A model generated the notes under the pieces. The model saw nothing but the letters and a program-made list of their open reading frames with translations. It searched no databases and had not been told where the DNA came from. The translations under genes and the position numbers were made by a program. A stretch of DNA of 64,000 nucleotides from Chloroflexota bacterium (GTDB lineage Bacteria > Chloroflexota > Limnocylindria > QHBO01): contig JBBPIR010000001.1 in assembly GCA_038040195.1 (NCBI GenBank), positions 269,661 to 333,660 of the forward strand. Reading direction: 5' to 3'. Each line of letters opens with the position of its first letter. The first letter of the stretch is position 1. Below are positions 40,839 to 49,359 of this stretch, piece by piece.

Positions 40839-42332
40839 GTGTCTGTCCTTGAGCTTCGCGAGATCTCGAAGGCATACCCGGGAACAGTAGCCCTCGCCGG
40901 CGTCGACCTCGATGTCGACGCCGGCGAGGTTCATGCCCTGCTCGGGGAGAACGGCGCCGGCAAGTCGACGTTGATGAAGGTAGTAGCGGGCGCCGTCCGC
41001 CCCGACGCCGGGTCGATGCGCATCGACGGTCGCGAGATACCGCTCGGGTCCCCCGCGGTCGCGCGCAGGCACGGGATCGGGATCGTGTTCCAGGAGCTGA
41101 GCCTCGTGCCCACGATGTCCGTGGGAGAGAACGTGATGCTCGGCCAATGGGAGGAGCGCCGATTCGGCGGCGTCGATGTCAGCCGAACCATCGGGCGAGC
41201 GCGCGAGTACTTAGCGCGCGTCGGTGTAGACGTAGCGCCCGAGCGTCGCGTGCGCCACCTCGGGATGGCCGAGCGCCAGCTCGTTGAGATCGCCAAGGCG
41301 CTCTCTCGCGAGGTGAAGGTCCTTCTCCTCGATGAACCCACTTCCGCCCTGTCGGAGCGCGAGTCGCACAGGCTTTTTCAGGTCGTCCGTGACCTCACGG
41401 CCCAGAACGTCGCCGTGATCTATGTCAGCCATCGTCTTCCGGAGGTTCTCGAGATCTCGAATCGGGTCACGGTCCTCCGCGATGGCAAGCTGGTGGGGTC
41501 GCTGGCCACCTCGCAGGCGTCCGAGGCCGAGCTCGCACGGCTGATGGTCGGCACCGCGCTCGATCTCAATCGGCGCACCGCCGACAGTCGGTGGCCAGCC
41601 GACCACGGTCAGCCGGTCGTTCGTGCGCGCGGTCTCGCGCGCCCGCCGCGCCTCAAGCCCTTCGATCTGGACCTGCGCGCCGGCGAAATCGCCGCCGTCT
41701 TCGGCCTCGTCGGTGCGGGCCGTTCGCGTCTGGCGCGGACGCTTTTCGGTATCGAGCCCAGCACCCAGGGGTCGCTCGAGCTGTTCGGCAGGCGCGCCGT
41801 GGTGCGATCGCCGGCTGACGCGATCGCGCTCGGCGTCGGGTACGTTGGCGAAGATCGCGCGGTCGGCTTGGTTCCTCGGATGACGGTCGCCCAGAACATC
41901 ACACTGGCGTCGCTTGCGCGCCTCGGGCGCCGAGGACTACTGGATCACACCACGGAACACGAGCTCGGGAGTCGCTATGTCCGCGAGCTCAATATCCGCA
42001 CGCCTTCGCTCGAGCAGCCCGTCTCGGCGCTGTCAGGTGGCAATCAGCAGAAGATCCTGCTCGCGCGCTGCCTCTGTTCGGGCGCCCGGTTCCTCATCCT
42101 CGACGATCCGGTGCGCGGGGTCGACGTGGGAGCCAAGGAAGAAGTGTTCCGCATCATTCGAAACCTCGCCGACGACGGAGTGACGATCCTGTATCTGACG
42201 TCGGAACTGCGCGAGGCGCGTGCTCTCGGTCATCGCGTGCTGGTCATGGCAGGTGGTGGAATCGTGGCTGGGTTGCCACCCAGCGCCAGCGAGGACGAGA
42301 TCATGACTCTCGCAGGAGGTGCACGTGTCTGA
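40839..42332 (+). CDS. Sugar ABC transporter ATPase (RbsA/MglA type)
   Basis: 497 residues with two tandem ATPase domains. First: Walker A GENGAGKST, signature LGMAERQLVEIAKAL, Walker B VLLLDEPTSALSE, VSHRLPEV. Second: GLVGAGRSRLARTLFG, signature LSGGNQQKILLARCL, FLILDDPVRGVDVG. The degenerate second Walker A (GAGRS) is normal for carbohydrate CUT2 importers. GTG start, 9 nt after the binding-protein gene. Confidence 0.93.
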   Translation: MSVLELREISKAYPGTVALAGVDLDVDAGEVHALLGENGAGKSTLMKVVAGAVRPDAGSMRIDGREIPLGSPAVARRHGIGIVFQELSLVPTMSVGENVMLGQWEERRFGGVDVSRTIGRAREYLARVGVDVAPERRVRHLGMAERQLVEIAKALSREVKVLLLDEPTSALSERESHRLFQVVRDLTAQNVAVIYVSHRLPEVLEISNRVTVLRDGKLVGSLATSQASEAELARLMVGTALDLNRRTADSRWPADHGQPVVRARGLARPPRLKPFDLDLRAGEIAAVFGLVGAGRSRLARTLFGIEPSTQGSLELFGRRAVVRSPADAIALGVGYVGEDRAVGLVPRMTVAQNITLASLARLGRRGLLDHTTEHELGSRYVRELNIRTPSLEQPVSALSGGNQQKILLARCLCSGARFLILDDPVRGVDVGAKEEVFRIIRNLADDGVTILYLTSELREARALGHRVLVMAGGGIVAGLPPSASEDEIMTLAGGARV

Positions 42333-43356
42333 TCCCGGCTTCCGGCCCATCACGGATCGCATCCAGGCGCGTGCGGCGAAGGTGCTGCTCGGATCGGGCG
42401 GTCTGGGCGGCGCCATCTTCATCCTGGTCGTGCTGATCCTCGTCTTCGCCGTAGCGGCACCGGGATTCATTGGGACCGGCAACCTGCTCAACATCCTTCG
42501 CCAGTACTCGGTGGTCCTCATCCTGGCCGTCGGCCAGACCCTCGTCATCATTTGCGCCGGGATCGATCTCTCGGTCGCGGCGGTGGCAGCGCTTTCAGGC
42601 AGCGTCATGGGAGTGGCATACGCGCACCTTGGACTCCCCGCGCCGGTCGCCATCGGGCTGGGGCTCGCTTCGGGCTTCCTGGTCGGCGCGTTCAACGGTC
42701 TCGTGATCACCAAGTGGGGGGTCCCGGACATCATCGCGACGCTGGGGACACTCACCGCGGTCCGCGGTATCGCGCTCCTCACGACCGGCGGCCTGCCGGT
42801 CCCGGATTTCTCGCAGGTCGTCGAGGGTCGCCGCATGCCGCCAGAGGTGACTCTCTTCGGCTCCGGCGACGTCTATGGCTTCCCCTTGATCATCGTCGTG
42901 GCCGCTGCTTGCGTGCTCATCGGCTGGTTCATCCTCAACCGGACGAAGCTCGGGCGCACCATCATCGCCGTGGGCGGCAACCGCGAGGCGGCCCGGGTCT
43001 CCGGCATCGACGTCGACCGCACCAGGTTCTGGGTGTACGTCATCTCGGCGACGCTGGCGGCGGTCGGCGGGATGTTGCTCGCCGGCCGGCTCGCGTCGGC
43101 GAACGCGCTCATGGCCAACCTCATGGAGCTCGATACGATCGCTGCGGTGGTCATCGGTGGCACGGCGCTGTTCGGCGGCGAGGGACGGGTGAGCGGCACG
43201 GTCATCGGGATCTTCATCATCGGAGTTCTCGCCAACGGCTTGAACATCCTTGGCCTGTCAGACTTCTGGCAGCGCGTCGTGACCGGGCTCATCATCATCA
43301 TCGTCGTGGCGATCGACCAGTGGCGGCGCCGGGTCGGCGCACGGGAATCGACATGA
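42325..43356 (+). CDS. Sugar ABC transporter permease (RbsC type)
   Basis: 343 residues, 9-10 helices, BPD_transp_2: VLILAVGQTLVIICAGIDLS, GVPDIIATLGTLTAVRGIAL, IAVGGNREAARVSGIDVDRT and MELDTIAAVVIGGTALFGGE are diagnostic of CUT2 permeases. GTG 42325 is chosen with AGGAGG 5 nt upstream (overlaps the ATPase gene by 8 nt); GTG 42319 lies inside the ribosome binding site. There is only one permease gene, so it is a homodimer. Confidence 0.92.
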   Translation: MSDPGFRPITDRIQARAAKVLLGSGGLGGAIFILVVLILVFAVAAPGFIGTGNLLNILRQYSVVLILAVGQTLVIICAGIDLSVAAVAALSGSVMGVAYAHLGLPAPVAIGLGLASGFLVGAFNGLVITKWGVPDIIATLGTLTAVRGIALLTTGGLPVPDFSQVVEGRRMPPEVTLFGSGDVYGFPLIIVVAAACVLIGWFILNRTKLGRTIIAVGGNREAARVSGIDVDRTRFWVYVISATLAAVGGMLLAGRLASANALMANLMELDTIAAVVIGGTALFGGEGRVSGTVIGIFIIGVLANGLNILGLSDFWQRVVTGLIIIIVVAIDQWRRRVGAREST

Positions 43357-44378
43357 GCGAGCTTGGCGTCGCCCTCATCGGAGCCGGCCGAGCCGGCCTC
43401 GTCCACGGGCGAAACTTCGCAGCCGGGATCCGAGAAGCGAGGCTGCTGGCGATCGCAGATCCGGATACCGAGCGGCGAGCGGCAGCGGCCGCCGAGCTGG
43501 GCGTCGATCTGAGCTTCGCCGACCCGCTGGCGGCGGCTACGCACGATGCTATCGACGCGGTTGTCATCGCCAGCCCCACGTTCGCACACCACGACGTCGC
43601 GCTCGCCGCGCTCGAGGCGGGAAAGCACGTCTTATGCGAGAAGCCCATTGCCTCGACGCTGCAGGATGCGGTGGCGATGGCCGACGCGGCAGAGCGCTCC
43701 GGCCGGACGTTCCTCATGGGCTTCGTGCGGCGCTTCGATGCCCGCTTCCGGCGCGTCGCCGAGCGCATCGCGGCGGGTGACATCGGTGAACCGCTGTACG
43801 TGCACTCGACCGGCCGCGGACCTGGCCTCCCACCCGAATGGGCGTGGAACCCGGAGCGCTCCGGTGGACTCATCGCCGAGGTGAACTCGCACGACATCGA
43901 CAGCATCCGTTGGCTTTCCGGCCAGGAGGCGACCCGCGTCTACGCCGTCGGCCGCGCCGGCAAGCGTCCCGACCTGGCGGCGTCCCACCCGGGCTTCGTG
44001 GACCTTGTGGCGGCCACGATCGAGCTGTCGGCGGGTGCGGTCGCCCACCTCGACGGCGCCTGTCCGTCGGAGTACGGCTACGACGCGCGTGTCGAGGTCT
44101 ACGGAACGGAAGGCACGATTCTGGTGGGCGGGCCTACCGAGGCGACCGCCATGCTCGTACGAAAGGGCGCGGCCATCACCGATGCCGTCCGGTCGTGGCG
44201 CACGCTCTTCAGCGACGCCTATCGTGAGGAGGATCGTCACTTCATTGCCGCTGCCCTCGGGCAGGAAGAGCCGCGAACGTGCGCGCGGGACGGAGTGGAC
44301 GCGCTGCGCGTCGTTATCGCGGCGAACCGCTCGATGCAGACCGGGCAACCGGTATCCATCGACGAGGTCGCGCCGTGA
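43353..44378 (+). CDS. Gfo/Idh/MocA-family dehydrogenase
   Basis: 341 residues. Rossmann motif GVALIGAGRAGLVHGRNFAA, the family motif HVLCEKPIA (catalytic Lys), and GLIAEVNSHDIDSIRWLSG with the catalytic Asp-His region. It resembles inositol 2-dehydrogenase-like enzymes acting on cyclitols, sugars or sugar acids. The start overlaps the permease stop (ATGA). With the SDR and zinc dehydrogenase it gives the operon three NAD(P)-dependent oxidation steps. Confidence 0.9.
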   Translation: MSELGVALIGAGRAGLVHGRNFAAGIREARLLAIADPDTERRAAAAAELGVDLSFADPLAAATHDAIDAVVIASPTFAHHDVALAALEAGKHVLCEKPIASTLQDAVAMADAAERSGRTFLMGFVRRFDARFRRVAERIAAGDIGEPLYVHSTGRGPGLPPEWAWNPERSGGLIAEVNSHDIDSIRWLSGQEATRVYAVGRAGKRPDLAASHPGFVDLVAATIELSAGAVAHLDGACPSEYGYDARVEVYGTEGTILVGGPTEATAMLVRKGAAITDAVRSWRTLFSDAYREEDRHFIAAALGQEEPRTCARDGVDALRVVIAANRSMQTGQPVSIDEVAP

Positions 44379-45340
44379 GAGCGGCCCGGATCGTCGGCCC
44401 GGGCGTGGCTGAGGTGGCCGAACTGCCTGACCCCACCCCTGCCGCCAACGAGGTCGTCATCGAGGTCGCGTTCGCCGCAGTGTGCAGCACCGACCGCAGG
44501 CTCGTGCGCCGTGGAGAGCTTGTCGGGCGGATTCCCGGCCACGAAATCGCGGGCCGCCTGGGTGACGGCACGCTCGTTGGCGTTCATCCGGACACGGGCT
44601 GCGGCCGCTGCCCACGGTGCGATGCAGGTCAGACGAACCGGTGTGCGCAGCGCCGCTCGGTTGGAATCGACCGGGACGGCGGGTTCGCCGAGAGGGTCGT
44701 CGTGCCTGCGGCGCACGTGATTCCCGTCGATGGTGTGCCTGCGGAGCTCGTGCCGCTGCTCGAGCCGCTCGCCTGCACGCTGCACGCCGCGACTCGCCTG
44801 CGGGCCGCGGCGGGGGAATCCGCCGTCGTCGTCGGTGGCGGGGCGATGGGGATCTTCGCGATGTGGGCGCTCCAAGCGCGCGGCCTACGCGTCTTCGTTC
44901 GCCAGCGCAGCCCACAGCGACGCCGCCAAGCCCAGGAGCTCGGTGCGACCGGCGTCATCGAGGCATCCGACGACGTGAGCGCCACCATGGATATGCCGCC
45001 GGACGTCGTCGTCGTCACCGCACCCGGTCCTGAGCCGCTCGCGTGGGCGCTGGCGCACGTTGCGGAGGGGGGTCGGGTGCACGCGTTTACCGGCAGCCCT
45101 GACGGCGCACTGGTGGACGCGAACATCATCCACTACCGACATCTCGACCTCGTCGGCAGCACTGGCTCGGGTCTTGTCGACTATCGCGATGCACTCGAAC
45201 TGGTTCGCTCCGGCGCCATCGACCTCGCGCGACTGCCGAGGACGGAGATCGACCTGGAGGGTCTCCCGGCCGCCATTGCGGCACCGGGCGTCGGCGCCGC
45301 ACTTCGCACCGTCGTTCGTCTGAGGAGGCAGGCCGCATGA
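44375..45340 (+). CDS. Zinc-dependent medium-chain dehydrogenase
   Basis: 321 residues, short for an MDR. Catalytic Cys in FAAVCSTDRRL, GHEIAGRL, and a complete structural-zinc set in TGCGRCPRCDAGQTNRC. Cofactor motif SAVVVGGGAMGIFAM. It is like sorbitol/threonine dehydrogenases (LLEPLACTLHAA). It probably oxidises a secondary alcohol of the pathway substrate. GTG start with 4-nt overlap. Confidence 0.88.
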   Translation: MRAARIVGPGVAEVAELPDPTPAANEVVIEVAFAAVCSTDRRLVRRGELVGRIPGHEIAGRLGDGTLVGVHPDTGCGRCPRCDAGQTNRCAQRRSVGIDRDGGFAERVVVPAAHVIPVDGVPAELVPLLEPLACTLHAATRLRAAAGESAVVVGGGAMGIFAMWALQARGLRVFVRQRSPQRRRQAQELGATGVIEASDDVSATMDMPPDVVVVTAPGPEPLAWALAHVAEGGRVHAFTGSPDGALVDANIIHYRHLDLVGSTGSGLVDYRDALELVRSGAIDLARLPRTEIDLEGLPAAIAAPGVGAALRTVVRLRRQAA

Positions 45341-45903
45341 TCCCGAACATGGAGCCGTTTACGAGATCGATCGACCTGCTGTCCGGCGCGATCGCCGCGG
45401 ACGCGGTCGTCGAGGACCGACGCGTCGCGGATCTGCGCGGCTACTACCTCGACGACTCTGGTGCCGAGCCAGATCGCATCATCTACCGCGTTTACGCCGT
45501 ACCGGTTCCGGAGGCCAACAGCGAACTCCAATGCTCGACGACGGTGATCGAGCCCGGCCGCATCGGCCGTGAATACCACATGACTAAGGGGCACTTCCAT
45601 GCGCATCGGGACCGATCGGAGGTTTACCTCGGCCTTGCGGGCGATGGATTGCTCATTCTCGCCACCGAGGACGGACGCCATCGGGTCGAGCCGATCCGCA
45701 AAGGGAGCCTGTCCTACGTGCCCGGCGGCTGGGCGCACCGGAGCGTCAACCTCGGCGATGAGCCGCTCGCGTTCTTCGCGGTCTATGTCGGAGATGCGGG
45801 CCACGACTACGCGACCGTGGCGGAGCATGGGTTCCCGGTGCGCGTGATCGAGGGCGATGACGGGGCTCCGCTGGTCAAGCAGCACCCCGGACATCGGCGC
45901 TGA
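45337..45903 (+). CDS. Cupin-type glucose-6-phosphate isomerase
   Basis: 188 residues. The metal-binding cupin core is EYHMTKGHFHAHRDRSEVYL and later PGGWAHRSVNLGDEPLAFFA, matching the archaeal-type GPI cupin family (PF06560). Known members interconvert glucose-6-phosphate and fructose-6-phosphate. In this operon the true substrate may be another sugar phosphate or free sugar. ATG 45337 overlaps the dehydrogenase stop (ATGA). It is unrelated to the usual Pgi fold. Confidence 0.85.
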   Translation: MIPNMEPFTRSIDLLSGAIAADAVVEDRRVADLRGYYLDDSGAEPDRIIYRVYAVPVPEANSELQCSTTVIEPGRIGREYHMTKGHFHAHRDRSEVYLGLAGDGLLILATEDGRHRVEPIRKGSLSYVPGGWAHRSVNLGDEPLAFFAVYVGDAGHDYATVAEHGFPVRVIEGDDGAPLVKQHPGHRR

Positions 45904-45909
45904 GGTGCC

Positions 45910-47451
45910 ATGCCAGTCTTCGTCGGATGCGATCTCGGAACGATGGGGAGTAAGGCCGCGGTGGTCGGGGATGATGGAACGATCCTGGGTGCGGCGCTCG
46001 AGGAGGTTCCTCTGCATCGACCGCGAGCCGGTTGGGTCGAACAGGATCCGCTTGAGATCGAGGCGTCTGCCCACCGGGTGATCCGCCGCGCGCTGGATGA
46101 GTCGGGGGAGCGCGGGGAGATCGCCGGCATCGCGTTCAGTGGCCAGATGTCGGGCATCGGGACGATCGGCGCCGGCTTCGAGCCCGTCACGCACTACGAC
46201 TCCTGGCTGGATACCCGCTGCGAACCGTACATCGACCGAATGGCTGAGTGGGCAGGACGGGTTGTGGAGCTGTCCGGCTGCCCGCCGACCTACTCGCACG
46301 GTCCGAAGATGCTGTGGTGGCGGCACGAGCGCCCCGACGCGTATGCGCAGATCGAGCGCTTCGTTCCGATCGGATCGTTCGTCGCCGCGCGTCTGGCCGG
46401 CCTCCAGGTCGCCGACGCCTTCATGGATCGGACGTACCTCCACTTCACCAACCTCGCCGACACCGCCAGCGGTCAGTGGTCAGATGAACTGATCGCGCTC
46501 TTCGAGGTCGATCCGGCGCGGCTGCCCCGTCTCGTCGAACCGGTCGACGTCATCGGTGAGGTCACCGCCGAGGCGAGCTCCGCGAGCGGCCTGCCGCGCG
46601 GCACGCCGATCGCGGCCGGCGCCGGAGATACCGCGGCCTCCGCGCTGGGGGCGGCGGTCGTCCGTCCCGGACAGGCCTTCGACGCGGCCGGAACGGCCAG
46701 TGTGTTCGGCATTTGCGTGGACGGCTTCCGCCCCGATACCGCGGCGCGGACGCTGATGGCGACGCGGGGGGTCGCGCCGGGCACATTCGTCAACCTCGCG
46801 TTCGTCAACGGCGGCGGACTCGCCCTGCGCTGGTTTCGCGACGAGATTGCGTCGGACCTTGCCTCGGAGCCGGACGCCTACGCAACCCTCGATGCGCTGG
46901 CCGCGAGCGTCCCTCCGGGGAGCGAGGGCTTGCTCTGGTTCCCGCACTTTCAGGGGCGGGTGCTGCCGCCGCAGCCTCATGCTCGGGGCAGCTGGGTGGG
47001 CCTCACGTCGAGACACACCCGGGGCCATCTCTTCCGGTCACTGCTCGAGGGGATCGCCTTCGAGTACGCCGAGTGGGCACGGCTGGCGGCTGAGGCGGGC
47101 AGCGGCGACCTCCGCGAGACGCGGGCGATCGGTGGCGGTGCGGCGAGTACTTTATGGAACCAGATCAAGGCGGACGTGCTGGGCATCGACTGGATTCCTG
47201 TCGTGACGCAGGAGTGCGGCGTCCTGGGCGACGCGATCATCGCCGCCGCCGCCACCGGGCACGTGCGCGATGTGGCTTCGGCGGCAGACTCGTGGCAGAG
47301 AGCCGGCACGGCTGTGCGGCCCGATGCCGAACGCCACGCAATCTATGACCAGCTACGTAGCGCCTACCGGGCACTGGGCGTGGCGCTCACGCCGGTCTTC
47401 CGCGCGATGGTAGACGCGCCGCGGGGCGCATCGGTCGAGGAACGGAGCTGA
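45910..47451 (+). CDS. FGGY-family carbohydrate kinase (xylulokinase-like)
   Basis: 513 residues. First domain: FVGCDLGTMGSKAAVVGDDG (phosphate-binding DxGT), AGWVEQDPLEIEASAH, GIAFSGQMSG. Second: GTPIAAGAGDTAASALGAAV with the catalytic Asp, DAAGTASVFGICVDGF, LFRSLLEGIAFEYAEW and the adenosine site AIGGGAASTLWNQIKADVLG. It probably phosphorylates a ketose or an aldonate in the pathway. 6 nt after the GPI gene. Confidence 0.9.
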   Translation: MPVFVGCDLGTMGSKAAVVGDDGTILGAALEEVPLHRPRAGWVEQDPLEIEASAHRVIRRALDESGERGEIAGIAFSGQMSGIGTIGAGFEPVTHYDSWLDTRCEPYIDRMAEWAGRVVELSGCPPTYSHGPKMLWWRHERPDAYAQIERFVPIGSFVAARLAGLQVADAFMDRTYLHFTNLADTASGQWSDELIALFEVDPARLPRLVEPVDVIGEVTAEASSASGLPRGTPIAAGAGDTAASALGAAVVRPGQAFDAAGTASVFGICVDGFRPDTAARTLMATRGVAPGTFVNLAFVNGGGLALRWFRDEIASDLASEPDAYATLDALAASVPPGSEGLLWFPHFQGRVLPPQPHARGSWVGLTSRHTRGHLFRSLLEGIAFEYAEWARLAAEAGSGDLRETRAIGGGAASTLWNQIKADVLGIDWIPVVTQECGVLGDAIIAAAATGHVRDVASAADSWQRAGTAVRPDAERHAIYDQLRSAYRALGVALTPVFRAMVDAPRGASVEERS

Positions 47452-47456
47452 ACGTC

Positions 47457-47876
47457 ATGCGAGTCACGGTTTTCGACATCGTCACCGGCGAGGTCAGCGC
47501 CGACGTCCGTGAGGCACCGGATTTGGATCCGGTGCCGCACCTCGACGGGCAGCCGCTCCACGGGGTCCGCGTCTACCGCATCGAGGATCGCGGCGAAGTC
47601 GAGCTTCAGCTGGTCGAGATCGCCGCCGGCGGCGACTACGTCCTGCACTCCAGTCCCAAGCTTGCCTTTTGTCACGTCGTTCACGGGCGCGGCAAGCTGG
47701 GGCTTCCCACCGGGCGCGCCCTCGACTATGTAGGCCCCGAGACCTACGTCTTCCATCCCGGCACGTTGCATGACTGGCACGACATCGAGGAGGACACGCT
47801 CCTGGCGGTGGCGATCGTCCCCGATGGCGTGACCCCCGACATGGCTGTTCGGAGCGACGGTGATTCGGATGGCTGA
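47457..47876 (+). CDS. Small cupin-domain protein
   Basis: 139 residues, a single cupin barrel: LVEIAAGGDYVLHSSPKLAF, CHVVHGRGKLGLPTGRALDY, FHPGTLHDWHDIEEDTLLAV with three candidate metal histidines. It may be a sugar or sugar-phosphate isomerase/epimerase, or a binding protein; not assignable. ATG 47457; its stop overlaps the next gene by 8 nt. Confidence 0.75.
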   Translation: MRVTVFDIVTGEVSADVREAPDLDPVPHLDGQPLHGVRVYRIEDRGEVELQLVEIAAGGDYVLHSSPKLAFCHVVHGRGKLGLPTGRALDYVGPETYVFHPGTLHDWHDIEEDTLLAVAIVPDGVTPDMAVRSDGDSDG

Positions 47877-49359
47877 TCAGGCGCGATCACCCGGACGATT
47901 GCGGCAGATCGACCGCACCGCGCCGACGCCGCTCTATCACCAGCTCGAGCAGATCATTCGCGCCGAGATCGACGCAGGGCTGTATCGACCCGGCGATCTC
48001 CTCCCTTCGGAGAAGGAGATCTGTGCCACGTACGATGTATCGCGCAGCGTGACGCGCCAGACGCTCCGCAACCTCGCGCATGCTGGCTTCATCCGCACCG
48101 TCCGCGGTCGCGGCAGCTTCGTCGCCGAAAAGAAGCTCTCCGAGCGATTCGTCCAGCGCGCCACCGGTTTCTACGATGACGTGACGCGTATGGGGCTCGA
48201 GGTCAGCACCCGTGTCCTGCGCCAGGGGGTCACGGAGGTACCGCTCGAGGTGGGGGAGTTCTTGGGCGTCACCCATGCGATCCGCATCGAACGTGTACGC
48301 TCGGTCGCTGGCCGCGTGCTCGCGTACGTGGTTACGTACCTGCCGCGCGAGCGGTGTCCGGGCCTCGAGACTTTCGACCTCACGGATCGATCGCTCTATG
48401 CGCACCTTCGGAGTGCGTATGGTCTGCGAGTCCATTCCGGCGAGCGCACCGTGGAGGCCGTCCCCGCCGAGGGCGAGGTCGCCCACCACTTGGAGGTCGC
48501 CGAGGGGACGCCACTCCTGCTCCTGCGAAGTGCGGGCCGAACACACGACGGGGCGCCGCTCGAGTGGTTCGAGGCGTGGCATCGGGCTGATCGGACGCGC
48601 TTCGAGGTGGAGATGATCCCTGGCGAGCCGACGCTCCTATTCCAGCCGACCGTGGTTCCGTTGCCGGGGGGAGATCGTTCGCCGATACGGGTCGACCGCC
48701 TCGGGTCGGGCCCTGGCGTGGACGTGTGGTCCACGCCGTTCGGCGAGCGGCTGCAGGCCGACCGCATCGTCGCTGTCGTTCGCGCTCCTCGCTACGCTGA
48801 TGGTCGCGTCATCGCCGGCGCTCTCGCTCAGGGGGGGGTCGGTCTCGTCGAGTTCACGCTGACCGGAGAGAACGCACTGGAGGCGATCGAGCAGGCGCGA
48901 GCGCTCGGAGACGTCGTCGTGGGCGCGGGGTCAGTCCTCGACGCTGGATCGGCTCGCCTGGCGATCGAGGCCGGCGCGCAGTTCCTCGTCTGCCCGGCCT
49001 TGGTGCCGGAGGTGGCGTCTGCGGGTGCCGCTGTCCCGGTCATCCTCGCCGGTCAGACGCCGTCCGAGCTCCTGGCCGCCTATCGGCTCACGGGCGGCCC
49101 CGTCAAGCTCTTTCCTGCTTCCCTCGGTGGTCCCGCCTACGTGCGCGCGGTGGCGGCACCGATGCCCCACGTGCCGCTCATGCCGTCGGGCGGCGTCGAC
49201 GCTTCGAACATCGCCGCGTATCTCGAGGCCGGCGCCGTGGCGGTGAACGTAGGGGGCCCACTGTGTCCGCCCGACGCGGTGGCTGCCGGCGACGCTCGGG
49301 AGCTCGCTCGTCGCGCGGCGGCACTTCGTGCCGTCATCGATAAGGTGCCGCGTGGATGA
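47869..49359 (+). CDS. GntR/UTRA transcriptional regulator fused to a KDPG-type aldolase
   Basis: 496 residues in one unbroken frame. Residues ~18-85: GntR winged helix (PLYHQLEQIIRAEIDAGLYR, LLPSEKEICATYDVSRSVTR, TVRGRGSFV). ~95-245: UTRA ligand domain of the HutC type. ~246-294: linker. ~295-490: KDPG/KDPGal aldolase barrel with Glu328 (VEFTL), GAGSVL (353-358), Schiff-base Lys413 (PVKLFPAS) and PSGGVDASN. The Arg that follows the Glu motif in E. coli Eda (EVTLR) is Thr332 here. The protein may both sense an intermediate and cleave a 2-keto-3-deoxy sugar (phosphate). I know of no characterised regulator with this fusion. Confidence 0.88.
   Translation: MADQARSPGRLRQIDRTAPTPLYHQLEQIIRAEIDAGLYRPGDLLPSEKEICATYDVSRSVTRQTLRNLAHAGFIRTVRGRGSFVAEKKLSERFVQRATGFYDDVTRMGLEVSTRVLRQGVTEVPLEVGEFLGVTHAIRIERVRSVAGRVLAYVVTYLPRERCPGLETFDLTDRSLYAHLRSAYGLRVHSGERTVEAVPAEGEVAHHLEVAEGTPLLLLRSAGRTHDGAPLEWFEAWHRADRTRFEVEMIPGEPTLLFQPTVVPLPGGDRSPIRVDRLGSGPGVDVWSTPFGERLQADRIVAVVRAPRYADGRVIAGALAQGGVGLVEFTLTGENALEAIEQARALGDVVVGAGSVLDAGSARLAIEAGAQFLVCPALVPEVASAGAAVPVILAGQTPSELLAAYRLTGGPVKLFPASLGGPAYVRAVAAPMPHVPLMPSGGVDASNIAAYLEAGAVAVNVGGPLCPPDAVAAGDARELARRAAALRAVIDKVPRG

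Noticed and set aside
39084-41147. 687-codon open frame on the minus strand inside the island
   Set aside because: Antisense of the SDR, binding-protein and ATPase genes, all of which carry full family motifs.
45337-45903. Evidence for a normal Entner-Doudoroff glucose pathway
   Set aside because: No glucose-6-phosphate dehydrogenase, 6-phosphogluconolactonase of the usual type or phosphogluconate dehydratase is in the operon.
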